DNA of 27,485 nt, from the NCBI GenBank assembly GCA_003427395.1, contig BFEA01000151.1, positions 1,714,562-1,742,046 of the forward strand, written 5' to 3'. The DNA comes from Chara braunii (lineage: Eukaryota; Streptophyta; Charophyceae; Charales; Characeae). Shown piece by piece: positions 1 through 9,465 of the stretch (position 1 is its first letter; each line of letters begins with the position of its first letter). The notes below the pieces were generated by a model, which worked only from the letters and a program-made list of their open reading frames with translations, did not search any database and had not been told where the DNA came from. Position numbers and translations under genes: made by a program.

Positions 1-280
1 ATCTCTGATGGGGGAATGCTGATTAAGCTCTCGCCTATTGGTATTTAGGTGTAGTGTGGGAGAGCAAAGATTGGTTGTGGTAAAGAGACAGTGGGCATAA
101 ACATGGGTGAAATTTGGGGACTGTGTTGACGAATGAGCGGGTTATTATCCTTGTCCATGACTGTCCATCCTGATGGGCAGGAGAAAGTTACTGAGAAGAG
201 TGGCGTACCTTCTAGTCAAGTACCTCGTTGATGGGGACTAATTAAGGTCATAACCCAACCTGATGGACAAAGTTAGTACT
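1..280. repeat. Edge of a repeat carrying small stem-loops
   Basis: Non-coding. At least three stem-loops are visible. At 161-180 the arms CTGTCCA and TGGGCAG (one T-G pair) enclose the loop TCCTGA. At 213-240 outer arms TAGTC/GACTA enclose CCTC-GTTGAT-GGGG. At 237-277 outer arms ACTAA/TTAGT enclose CCA-ACCTGA-TGG. These match the plan of the arrays at 3247-4440 and 17545-18480: short inner stem, six-base loop, separate outer stem. I infer a third, truncated member of the same repeat class lying outside element A. No ORF with recognisable similarity was seen. Confidence 0.5.
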
Positions 281-854
281 GTATAAATTCCTTTGGGAAA
301 ATCCTAGTGAATTGCTGAGCGATCGAGAAGGGATGTGTTACGACTCCTAAACAACGGTTGGTGATTCGCTTGTGAGTGGATGTGTGCTGTGACTAATCTT
401 GAACTCAGGGTTTGTCGTACTTGCACTCGACAGACAGTAAAAGTTTCGATTAATTGAATGATTGTCAGACCTCGCTTTTGAACCCGGCTACTTACTAATC
501 GCTCAACATTATCCTCATATGGTAAAGAATACTGCTGCCTGATTTTGAAAGACCTTGATTCAGTGATTCATTCCCTTCGAAAGACTGACAAGGCCTGTTT
601 GCGATAACTCTCCATGGGTCTCCGTCATGGCCTTCAGTAAGTATCCTGCATACTACTCGCTTAAATCGTTCTAGTTATGTTGTGATTATGTTAGAGTCTT
701 GGTGAGTAATTTCTCCTAGTGTGGGAGTGAGATCTGACAGGTTCTGTGTGCCCCTAAGCCATCCCCATTAGCCACGTGAAAGCTCAACGATCGAGTAGGA
801 ACGGTCTTTAAAGGTCTGACGAAATAACAACTGACTCACATTGTGAGAGTACGC
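281..854. other. Unidentified non-coding DNA
   Basis: No credible ORF, RNA gene or repeat terminus recognised. It directly abuts the LTR terminus at 855. The five bases before the terminus (850-854, TACGC) would be one copy of a target duplication if 855 is a true insertion edge. The partner copy cannot be tested because element A has no recognisable 5' end in the window. Confidence 0.5.
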
Positions 855-1602
855 TGTCGAGCCCATCAGTCCCGCACGGGGACCCTCCCGGCCGCGTCAC
901 GCAGGATTTTGCAGGACTTGTCGCGGAGAGCGGTTGCCGCTCCGGCCGAGTGCGCCAGCCGTACCTCTCGCGAGCCCCTACGACAGGACAGGGTCACGCA
1001 AGGCACCGCTTACCTCCACCCGCGGGAGTTGTCACCATCCCTTAGGTGGGCGTATCCATGTCGAGCTACTGAACCACATGCGAAAACTTTTCGTATGCAA
1101 TTGCAAAGATGGCCCAGCCGAGGGCGTTTCTCGTTCGCTATAGCATAGGGGGTTGCGCGCGGTCGAACGCCCGAAATCGAACCCGCACGCGAACCGACGT
1201 ACTGGGGGGCTGAGGTCCCAAACACGACTCGGCGCCGGTCGACTAGGACACATCACACACACCACGCGTTACACCACAATACTCACATCTACCCACACAT
1301 AACATATGGAAAAACACAAAACAAACCCCACTCCTAGTCCCTTCAGTATCCGACCCATAACTTTATGCCATAACGCGTTTTTGCCCTCTTCGCTTGTCCC
1401 ATAACTTTTGAGCGAGGAAATTGGTAAGTGTCGTGCGCGCGGGTTAACATAAGACCGTGCGGACGCAGGACCTACGCATACCGACCAACAATGCGGATTT
1501 GCGTAAGCAGTCGTGATGTCGGCGCACTATGTAGTGCCCATACCCGAGTGGCCTCATTTGAGCCATGGGGTTGCCCTCAGAGCTCAGGCGTCGGCTGAAG
1601 TG

Positions 1603-1678
1603 TGCGCTAAGGGGGGTAACCCTTTAGCGGGCGCAAAACCGGCCTGAGGACCTTACCATCTTCTGCACCATGAGGTGC
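1603..1678. repeat. Stem-loops inside LTR A, one position-matched to B
   Basis: CGCTAA near 1603 can pair with TTAGCG near 1624 around a GGG/CCC core. At 1665-1678 arms GCACC/GGTGC enclose ATGA. The second hairpin follows CTTCT, as does the hairpin at 15802-15817 in B, whose arms are CACTCTG/CAGAGTG. Same position, different sequence, pairing kept. Confidence 0.45.
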
Positions 1679-1699
1679 CCCAAAGAAAGCGGGGCAAGA

Positions 1700-2740
1700 T
1701 GGGCCCTAGGGCAGAAAGGAATTCGGAGCGGTGGTGAGTTGTCTGGCGCATCACCAGCGACACGCTAATCCTTCCGCCCTGAACTTTATCGTTCCACCAA
1801 AAGTAATTTAAAACAAGGAAAAAGAAAAAAAAAATACTTGACGTAAGCAGGGGGAAATACGAACGCCCCGCCGGACCGAGTTGCGGGGGGACAGCCCCTC
1901 ATCCTTGCGGCGCTTAAGGTACCCCGGGACAACACGTAAATCAACACTCTGGACCAGGGCCTTCAACTCCAGGCCTGTGACTAACGTCCGACCAGATAGA
2001 ATCTTTGAGTAGGGGATAACGTAAGCGTGCGCTCGCGTAGCCCTATAAGGGTTACCCAAACATACGCTTAATCTGACTATCACATTATCAGGACGGGAAA
2101 ATACAATCTCACTCAAACAAAAGGTTGTGGGGTAGTTCACTCTCACGACAGTTGTGTGGTTTACCCATCTGAATCCAACACATAATCACTCAACATGACT
2201 CAATCGAGATTCTCTCATACATACCTGCAATCATATACACAACATTCAAACAACATCACACACACTAAAGAGGTAAACTTTCCAACCTTCTACAACTCAC
2301 ACCCTGCCTCATGCACACAAGCCCAACCATTTCCCCACCAAACCGCAACAAAGGTACTATATCTTTAAGAAATACCATTTATAAAGAGATTGGGAAAAAA
2401 CCCAAAGAAAACACATAAATCCAGGCATGGGTCAAGACCTTAGGTTGAGAGGCAGGAGAAATGAGTAAGTTGAATCGTACACCGACGAATCGGCAACCGA
2501 CCTGTTATCAATGATAATGGAAAAGTGATCCTTTTGAAGGGTTAGGCTGATCAGATCAAGCCTTTAGGCAAAATACGGAAACCTGCATCACAGTACAGGC
2601 CAAAGAGAACCATTACTATGTTTATGCCAAGAAAGGAAGAGTACTCCCTAAGTCGTAACCTAGCTCCTCTACTAGTACCAAGCCATAAACATCTCCTCTA
2701 TCCAGGATAGATCTGCTAAGTAGTCCTTAGCTGAAAAATA
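1700..2740. other. Non-coding LTR/3' region of element A
   Basis: No coding signal. A minus-strand open frame at 1808-2146 has no recognisable family. From about 2480 the text around the GTTATCAATGATAA inverted repeat matches the GTTATCAGTGATAAC inverted repeat near 16420 in B, so the two elements stay co-linear here. Confidence 0.5.
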
Positions 2741-2880
2741 TTCTAACTCCTCAAATTCTACGAAATTTCGGCAGCGCTTCCCGTAGGAAAAGTGCCTTTT
2801 CAGAATTTTTACGAGTCCTAAAATGACAAACTCTTTCAAATTTGCGGAAATTTCGGTAGCGCTTCCCGTAGGAATAGGAG
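2740..2880. repeat. Two copies of a TTTCGGCAGCGCTTCCCGTA box
   Basis: TTTCGG(C/T)AGCGCTTCCCG appears near 2766 and 2852, about 87 bp apart, within AT-rich sequence that also repeats. The same box recurs every ~240 bp in B (16690-17290). It contains the palindrome AGCGCT. Function unknown. Confidence 0.65.
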
Positions 2881-3246
2881 ACAAAGTAAACTATGCTTGG
2901 GACTATCTTCTTACACCTGCTAGATGACTTAGAATCAATGATAGCCTGTCCAACCTCTTAGATGAGATGGTGAGCTAGCCTTAATCCTAACTCCTAGCAG
3001 GGTTAGTCTTATCTTCATCCCAAGTTCTCCCTCCCATTATCCATCTTTCCTACCTATGGCTCCAGCACTTGACGAGCGTCTACAACAACTAACCTATCGA
3101 GACAGACGCCCCAGAGTGAGAGCCCACAAGCATGCATAAACAAACATCTCTCACAATCCCACATAAGTTTATCATGAATTGTTCATTAGATCACTCAGTT
3201 CTTTTCTTTTGGTAGACCCCCCCACTTATGACATAGGATCAAACAA

Positions 3247-4440
3247 GGCCCTAACTTAATGGTATGCCCAACATGCCTAAGTAAATAAGTAAGACACACA
3301 CAACTGGACTGCCCTAACTTAAGAGTATGCCCAACACCACATGAACTCTAGTCATAGAACATATGACCAGACCGCCCTAACTTAAGAGTACATCTGACTT
3401 CTGCTTAACTGACGACATGAAGCATAAACTAGACTGCCCCAACTTAAGGGTATGCCTAGTCAACTCATAGACAAGGTTACATAGGGCATAAAACAAGTAC
3501 GAACGACGAATGGTCAGACCGCCCTAACTTAAGGGTACGTCCAACCTACATAACATCAACGACAGGAGCATATCACTAGGCCGCCCTAACTTAAGGGTAC
3601 GCTTAGCTAGCTTAAACAGGTTTCGGTACATAAGACAATATGATCAGGCAGCCCTAACTTAAGGGTACGCCTGATCTGCCTAAACAATCACAAACGATGT
3701 ATGACTAAGCCGCCCTAACTTAAGGGTACGTTTAGTCTCCGTAATGACAATGTAAGAGAACAACCATTGATATACTTGCACAATTTTTTTATGTTTCTCT
3801 CTTATTAGGCAGATGGTCAGACCTGCCAAACTTAGGGAGACATCCAATTCTGCCTTATATTTAGAAGGGAAAATAAAAGAAGATTTATACTAACTCTCTG
3901 CGCCTTTGTATATTACGAGCATAGGACTGAGCCGCCCTAACTTAAGGGTACGCTCAGCCTGCCCGAATTACCTTTATTATATTTTTCATTTGCTTCTCAT
4001 TCCTTTGTGTTATACCTGACTTATTGACTGGCTTTCCCAACTTAGGGTGCCCGGTCTGCCTGATGGTATAGGTTCGTATAATATATATCAAAATTTTATA
4101 CCTTGGTTGACCATCGTGTTCATGGCTTATGACTGAGCTGCCCTAACTTAAGGGTACGCTCAGCCTCATACATGTGTCCCTCACAAAAAAACACACAGAA
4201 CTGGGTCTACACAACTTAGAATATTGTCAGCTCTGCTTTCAGCAACCCACAAAAAAACATCAGGATTCAGAGTCCTCCCAACTTAGGGTGCCCATCCTCG
4301 TGTTCAGAAACCCCAGAAAGAAACAACGACTGGTCCGTCCAACTTAGGATAGGCCCAGTCCTCAAAATCATACAATCAGCCCAGCAAACATAAACATAGC
4401 ACTGAGCCCACATCAATTTAGAGGGGATCGGCCTTGGGTT
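3247..4440. repeat. Stem-loop array of element A (about 15 units)
   Basis: Units centred on CCGCCCTAACTTAAGGGTACG recur at intervals of about 60-110 bp. The inner stem CCCT/AGGG encloses the loop AACTTA. The outer arms differ between units yet remain complementary: ACTAG/CTAGT (3428-3460), CTAGGC/GCTTAG (3576-3606), GATCAGGC/GCCTGATC (3642-3676), GACTAA/TTAGTC (3703-3737), CTGAGC/GCTCAG (3927-3957 and 4133-4163), GACTGG/CCGGTC (4026-4056), GACTGG/CCAGTC (4328-4360). Units to the right degrade towards CCCAACTTAGGG. No reading frame runs through the array. It lies on the LTR side of gag. I do not recognise this repeat. Confidence 0.85.
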
Positions 4441-4680
4441 GACCCGGTCAAACACAAGCAAACACCTTTCTCCCACCTTTCCCCCCAGTTCATTTTGTCT
4501 GAATTCACTTAAGGATTATCCGAGCTCTCATATATACGTGTTCATCTAACCTTTCACAATGCATGTCCTGACATACATAACAACACCAATAGTAATACCC
4601 TTACATAGTAGTATTCAGATACCCAAGGGATAGAAGATAGGGGAAGGGATCACACGCGTCAGACGAGATTATACCTGAAA

Positions 4681-4940
4681 TTCCCTGCCTCCAGAACCCC
4701 GCCTGGGCTCCGGCAGAGCTCCCGCAATCGGTGGGGCAACCTCCCACAGAGGCCTTGGCGCGGTCCTACGGGTTTCAATCCTGCCTGCCGCCTTCCTCTC
4801 GTAACTTCAGACTAGACTGAGAGTAAGAAGGATAGAAGTAGGTAAGTCAGACTCTCGAGATCTAAGAGAGGGACCACTCATCCTCACAATGAGAGGGCCT
4901 TGTTATCTTGCTTCGCCTGAGGGCCCCGCAATGATGGCCA
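4681..4940. other. Two sequence islands conserved between elements A and B
   Basis: 4681-4799 aligns with 18742-18859 at roughly four positions in five by eye. 4891-4940 aligns with 18951-19000 at 46 of 50 positions. Sequence between and around the islands is far more diverged. The second island contains GGGCC...GGCCC arms that could form a stem. No ORF is conserved across both. The pattern suggests a constrained cis element or structured RNA in the element family. Confidence 0.55.
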
Positions 4941-4984
4941 ATAACGTAGCAGAAAACGACCAAGCCATGACCGGAAGTGCAGAA

Positions 4985-6660
4985 TGAACAGTCCCCTGAC
5001 TGTCCTCCAGGCAGCAGCAGTAACGCCGTCGTCAAGAGGAATACGCTTGGTGCACAGTAATGGTGCACGGTGAGAAACAACGCCCTACGCAACAGCAACA
5101 CTTTGGTGTGTAACCCCAACAACCCGATTACTAGGTGCACGGCAAGTGGCACTGTAGCAGTCCCTCAAAGACACAATGGTACCCAGCCTGTGTGCCGTGG
5201 CAGCCCGATCCAGCAGCAACAACAACAACTGTAACCGTCTCATTGGATTGTTGCAACAACAATCAAAGACACGTTTGTACAAACTTATAGCCGTGCCACA
5301 GCTGCAACCTGCCCGGTGCTTTACTCGAAAGTGCAGGCAGGTAGTAACAGCTCAAAAGAACTCATGGATGCAACACTCGTGTCCCGTAATCAGGCACTGC
5401 AACAGTGTATGCGATGCGCTACAGCTCCGTATGTCAAAGACTCAGAGGGATGTCCGACGTCATACGCAGTAAACTTACCAACCAATCACGACAAAAAGAG
5501 GCGCAGCGTGCACACTGTAGTAGTAGTTCTTTAGACTTTAGCCACAACAACGACTTAGACTTTCAGCAAAGCAGTCGGTTGCCGCCAAATTCGCTGCAAC
5601 CCACTAAAGCAGCAGCTGCGGTTAGTATGGTGCAGCCCAACAACACAACAATTCTCACTGTGCCAAAAGCCTGTCGGGGGCACAGTCGGATGGACAACAG
5701 TATGCACCCTGTGGTGTATACAGCCTAACGTACAACAATGTACCCTGTACTCAGCAACAAGAGCCGCGGTGCACAACGGAACCCCCGCAACATGCTCAAC
5801 AATACGCGCCTTATTCCACAGTCTTCCCAGCAACGACAATAATCTCCGGGGTCCTCAGGGCTTCCAACGAACGCAAACCCCTCACTCAGCCGCAAATGGC
5901 GTCTCAGTAGCACTACTGGAACCAACAGTAGTGGTTCAATAGTATTGGTATGACTCCACAACCACTGATTGCGATACACAGGTTGATGGCCGCTGTAGCA
6001 GAAGCAACTTTCCCTTCCCACTCAGAACACCAGAATTCGTGTACGGCAGAACTGGTCCGGTTACACACGACGACTCGATTACCAAGATGCGAACGGGTTA
6101 CATAACTTATGCAAACGTAATATTAGTTCAGCGGCCAGAGCTAATGGTGGCCCCCAGCATCCGCGGCACCGTTAGCAAAAGAAGTTGTAGCATCCACCAC
6201 CCGCTGCCGGGATCTTAGTGGTAGACCACCCAGCTTTACACAGTGCGCCACATGCTATCCACTCTATTGACCGCGGTCAGTACAACATCCACTACTAGTT
6301 TCGAACTTACGTCTTTGATCCAACAACCTTATGTATATACTAACCGAGCTGACTGCCAGTGTACTAGTCAAGAAGAAATATTTCACTTAGGGACGTGAAA
6401 ACACACCGTGACAGACCCGTTTCATCGATTGATAGTGCAAGGTCGAAGCAAAACTTTCACCAGACATCATAAATGTGCACAGTTGACCCACGTCATCTGT
6501 GCTCAGCAACCCCGCAATTTCACAGCGCTGCGCAGCAGATTTACCGCAGAATGCACAGTTAGCACTGCAAACATTCAACATAAACACACCGAGGCCTAGC
6601 AATGGGCAGCAAGCAGCACCTGCTCACTCAACGCCCTGAGACCTCATGACCACCATGTTT
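4985..6660. repeat. CAA/CAG-rich block of element A
   Basis: The plus strand is dense in CAACAA, CAGCAG and GCAACA over about 1.7 kb, with many short open stretches rich in Gln, Asn, Thr and Ala and repeated stops. One stretch near 5700-5890 reads with QQYAP-like and QQYAPY-like repeats, which might be the remains of a Gln/Pro-rich coding region opposite in sense to gag, or simple triplet expansion. The B counterpart is shorter (19100-19560); the landmark GTGCCACAG(C/T)TGCAACCTG is shared (about 5293 and 19239). Confidence 0.45.
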
Positions 6661-6735
6661 CCCCAAAAAAAACGGTATGTCTGAAAGGGCCACCAACCCC
6701 TTCGCTCGCAGCCAGACACGGACTCCTCAGAACCC

Positions 6736-7183
6736 GAGTGATTCTTCCGCTAGAACAAGGNTAGATACAGGTACCAAACTAAACATGGAGAGACTCATCT
6801 TCCAGGTATGTACTCCTCCCCTTCTTTCTTTTTCCTTCACTAGAATACGATGGTCACGGTTATCTCGGTCAGATTCTGCCCACATTATAAAAAAAAAGGG
6901 AAACAGAGATACTAAATTTGACCGTGGCAGTCAGCTAGGCAATTAGCAACATGTGGGGGGCTAATGGCGATCAAGCTAAAAAATGAGCATCATGTTTACG
7001 GGATCAGCTCCACCGTTGTCGTTACCACTTGAAGAGTGCGATTGTTGCTTGCTACTCACCAAATATGTAATCTGAGAACGATTCTTTTACCAAAAAAAAA
7101 AAACACAAAAAAAAAAGAAAAAAAAAAAAAAAAAAAAAGAGAAGTACTCGCTACCATATAGGAGAGTGAATCTTCCGCTAGAA
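6736..7183 (+). mobile_element. Possible retroposed insertion with A-tract and 20-bp direct repeats
   Basis: GAGTGA(T/A)TCTTCCGCTAGAA occurs at 6736-6755 and 7164-7183, 19 of 20 identical. The 408 bp between ends in an A-rich tract (7092-7140) followed by about 23 bp before the second repeat. A long target duplication plus a 3' A-tail is what non-LTR retroposition leaves, although the tail would normally touch the duplication. The insert resembles no family I know and has no internal Pol III boxes that I can see. A plain duplication is the alternative. Confidence 0.4.
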
Positions 7184-7212
7184 AGTGGCCGGGTGCATTT
7201 TCCAAAATAGAG

Positions 7213-7279
7213 GTGCGTTCCTCCTCCCCGCACAACCCCCTCTCTCTCCCTCTCTCCCTCTCTCTCTTTCTCTCTTACA
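7213..7279 (+). repeat. CT-rich simple-sequence tract
   Basis: Pyrimidine run dominated by CTCTCTCCCT. A shorter, interrupted pyrimidine stretch lies at the comparable place in B (about 19620-19680). Confidence 0.8.
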
Positions 7280-7905
7280 CACAGGCCCATGTGCACCTGC
7301 TCCCTGTGTGCCCCACGTGTGAACACCGAGGACGAATCTCATTCTACCGTGTGGAAAGGTTCGTCACAATCCCCAAACCAACTGCGCCGGGTTGAACACT
7401 ACCTCAAACAACGGGGGCGAGCGGAACCTCTGCACCATGGCAGCAAGTCGAGGATGATGGTAGTGATTATGGCCCCTACTTGGCAATCACCACATCAACA
7501 CCACGATTAGGATTGCCACGCTAGGCTAGTAGTAGTGAGTACCACGATCAAAGAGGGGAGGAGGTCATGACACGAAGGCAGCGACCTCTTCACACGAAGT
7601 TGACGGTTATGGCTGGTACCACGAATATACACTGTGATGCCAAGTACTCCGGACTAACACGGTGGCGACGAGCTTATGCAGGGAGACTCAGGAGGAGGAT
7701 GGATTGAGGATGAATCTTTCACCATAACATGAAAAGATTCATTACCAATTTTCTACTGCCAACCCCTCTCCGCTCCTCTCCCGGCGTAGTCCCGGTTCAA
7801 ACGCAAAAAGAGAGATCACTCCTACCGCCGAAACCGCCGTCTGAGCTCAAAAACTGATGCTGCCATCTGATTCGCCATGGCCCAGACCCTCAATTTAAAC
7901 TTTTA

Positions 7906-8220
7906 CTTCGCCCGAATCCGTTAAGGAACGGGCAAGTTAGGACTTCACCCTCACCGTCTTTTTCGTTGTCACCATCGTCGCCCTTTGCGTTGCCTTTTTC
8001 CTCTTCCTTCGAATGTACCTGGCACGAACCCGCGCCCAGGTTCATTCCCCCCCCATTTTTTTTTTCTCTTTCTTTGCCGCTCCCCTTCCCCTTGCGCTGC
8101 GCTCTCCTGTGCTCGATCTCGCTGCTTCAGTCCTTCCTCTCTCTCCTTCTATTCTACCACTCCCCCATCAGTCCGCTCTGCCTCACTCTCTCGGACAACA
8201 TCCACCACAGCAGCGAAGAG
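7906..8220. repeat. Pyrimidine-rich block with stem-loops
   Basis: At 7910-7933 arms GCCCG and TCC pair with GGA and CGGGC around GTTAA. The matching place in B (20439-20464) has CGCCCGATT/AATCGGGCG. At 8017-8041 ACCTGG/CCAGGT forms another stem, followed by GTTCATTCCC, a motif repeated in B at 20525, 20663 and about 21030. The open frames in three plus frames here arise from the biased composition and look non-coding. Confidence 0.5.
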
Positions 8221-8230
8221 GGAGCTCGGC

Positions 8231-8265
8231 CCCTCTATTTATGCGAGTCAATCTTGTGCCGGGCC

Positions 8266-8297
<32 letters not shown>

Positions 8298-8315
8298 ACG
8301 GATGTCCCGAAGGAC
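8231..8315 (-). pseudogene. U6 spliceosomal snRNA fragment
   Basis: U6 snRNA is the catalytic-core RNA of the major spliceosome. The minus strand from 8315 matches the universally conserved 5' part and centre of U6: the 5' stem-loop (GTCCTTCGGGAC), AACGATACAGAGAAGATTAG with the intact ACAGAGA box, and the following AGC triad and CATGGCC. It then diverges over the internal stem-loop and ends about 85 nt in, near GCATAAATAGAGG; full plant U6 is about 102 nt. Upstream (8316-8380) I see neither the TATA box at -25 nor the upstream sequence element expected for a plant U6 gene, and no T-run terminator follows. It is most likely a retropseudogene or fragment captured within the non-coding part of element A. 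A faint echo (ATGCGAGTGAACCTCC) at about 19692 in B could mark an older shared capture. Confidence 0.85.
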
Positions 8316-8509
8316 GAGTTTCACGAGTAGCTACTCCCGGATGCCTCCTTCGAGCTGACGGGCCCTCAGGCAACTCAGGGTTGCTTGATCCTACTCGTTA
8401 TCTGGGTTTGAGTACGGACCTGCAGCTCAATAGTTCATGGTATTCCCACTGAACGAGCTCTTAGGTACACGGCCGGCCCCGAGACAGGTACCGGACCCCG
8501 TCTCAAATA

Positions 8510-8587
8510 AACAAAAAAAAAATAAAATGAGGAAAAATAAAATTTTAAACTTAGAAAAAAATCTAAAAAAAAAAAAAAAAAAAAAAA
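8510..8587 (+). repeat. A-rich tract
   Basis: Nearly pure A/AAAT run ending in at least 20 As, immediately after CCCCGTCTCAAATAAAC. It could be the tail of a retroposed sequence lying to its left. No flanking target duplication was found, so this remains a simple repeat. Confidence 0.7.
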
Positions 8588-9431
8588 CAGATGGGGGAGA
8601 GGACCGTTGGCACTTGGTCCTACTGCGCGGGCCCGTGATTGGATCCCCCCAGCAAAACTAAGGGGGATAGTCCCGCGAGACCCTCAACCCCTCAGTAAAC
8701 TCCGTAGCGCTCCTCCGCTGCTCGCTGCCGGCCTCGATCTCGGGGTCCGCCTAGTGAAAACTCAGTGACGTAACCTATAGGGCTAAGCCCAAGCCTAAGT
8801 TGGTTGCGTGTCGCCCTGCATATGAATGGTATGGCCAGCCAGCCCGGGCCTGCAACCGGTACCTCAGGCCGTTTTTCTACCTTACGGCCTGCGTCCATCG
8901 CTCCGTAAGGCCGCACTCGGCTGTCTTGGGGCAAGGCCCCGCTTGGCCCTCTACACAAGCCTGCTCCACCATGGTAGGGCTGCGGGTTGAACCTCTCATA
9001 GCCCGCCACTAACGCTTTTGCCTAAGAAACCCTGGCTCGTGCTCTAGTTGTGCTACTCCTACTTGGCTTCAATGGCGGTTCCTACCACTGACGGTGTAAG
9101 GTCAACCTGGTGCCTGCAAACTTTACACGGTACGACCCTGAAACTGCCGGTTTTCAATAAGTCGGGCGACATTCTCCTTTCGTCACAGTCCTACCAAGTC
9201 AATTTTATGCCGTCCGAGATTTCGCCTGCGCATGCGAGGTCGCGACTGCCTCAGAAGTTTTAGCCTAGCACTTACTTGTTCTATTGGCGCCTCATGGGCT
9301 TCCTCGATCAAGGTTCGGTCAAGCTAGCGCGTGCCCACAAAGTGCACGCTCACACACTCTCTAATCAACACAAGTGGGACACGGCCCTAGATATCGCCAG
9401 GCGCGTTCTTCCTGTAAACTGCAAATATGAG

Positions 9432-9465
9432 CCCAAATACCCTTGTAAGGGTGTTCGGGTCGACA
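9432..9465. repeat. Palindrome at candidate LTR edge, element A
   Basis: CCCAAATACCCTT and AAGGGTGTTCGGG form an imperfect inverted repeat around GT, ending six bases before the candidate LTR end (TCGACA). In B the same palindrome (21891-21916) is perfect over 12-bp arms. Among the best conserved short tracts between the two elements. Confidence 0.7.

Larger units (their letters stand above)
855..9465 (-). repeat. Candidate 3' LTR of element A (right edge uncertain)
   Basis: The left edge at 855 (TGTCGAGC) is well supported by matching termini in B. The right edge is a proposal: at 9460-9465 the sequence reads TCGACA, the exact inverse of the TGTCGA at 855, and is followed by GTTTTTCGGACCTTATTAA. 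B has CGACA at 21919-21923 followed by GTCTTCCCGGACCCTATTAA. On the minus strand this puts a modest purine-rich run just before TGTCG, as expected for a polypurine tract next to a 3' LTR. An LTR of 8.6 kb would be very large. A third similar motif lies at 11398-11417, just past gag, so the boundary could be there instead. Confidence 0.3.

Noticed and set aside
1808-2146. Minus-strand open frame of 112 codons
   Set aside because: No family resemblance and not kept in the matching part of LTR B.
3519-3740. CCCTAA/TTAAGGG resembling plant telomere repeats
   Set aside because: Only single CCCTAA words within a hairpin core, never in tandem.
3247-4440. CRISPR-like look: regular repeats with different intervening sequence
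   Set aside because: Intervals vary from 60 to 110 bp, repeats degrade gradually, the complementary arms lie in the would-be spacers, and the context is a eukaryotic retrotransposon with no cas genes.
7966-8330. Three overlapping plus-strand frames of about 100 codons
   Set aside because: They run through a pyrimidine-rich block and across the antisense of the U6 fragment.
8400-8587. SINE with A-tail (CCCCGTCTCAAATAAAC before an A-run)
   Set aside because: No A/B boxes in a tRNA- or 5S-like head and no flanking target duplication found.
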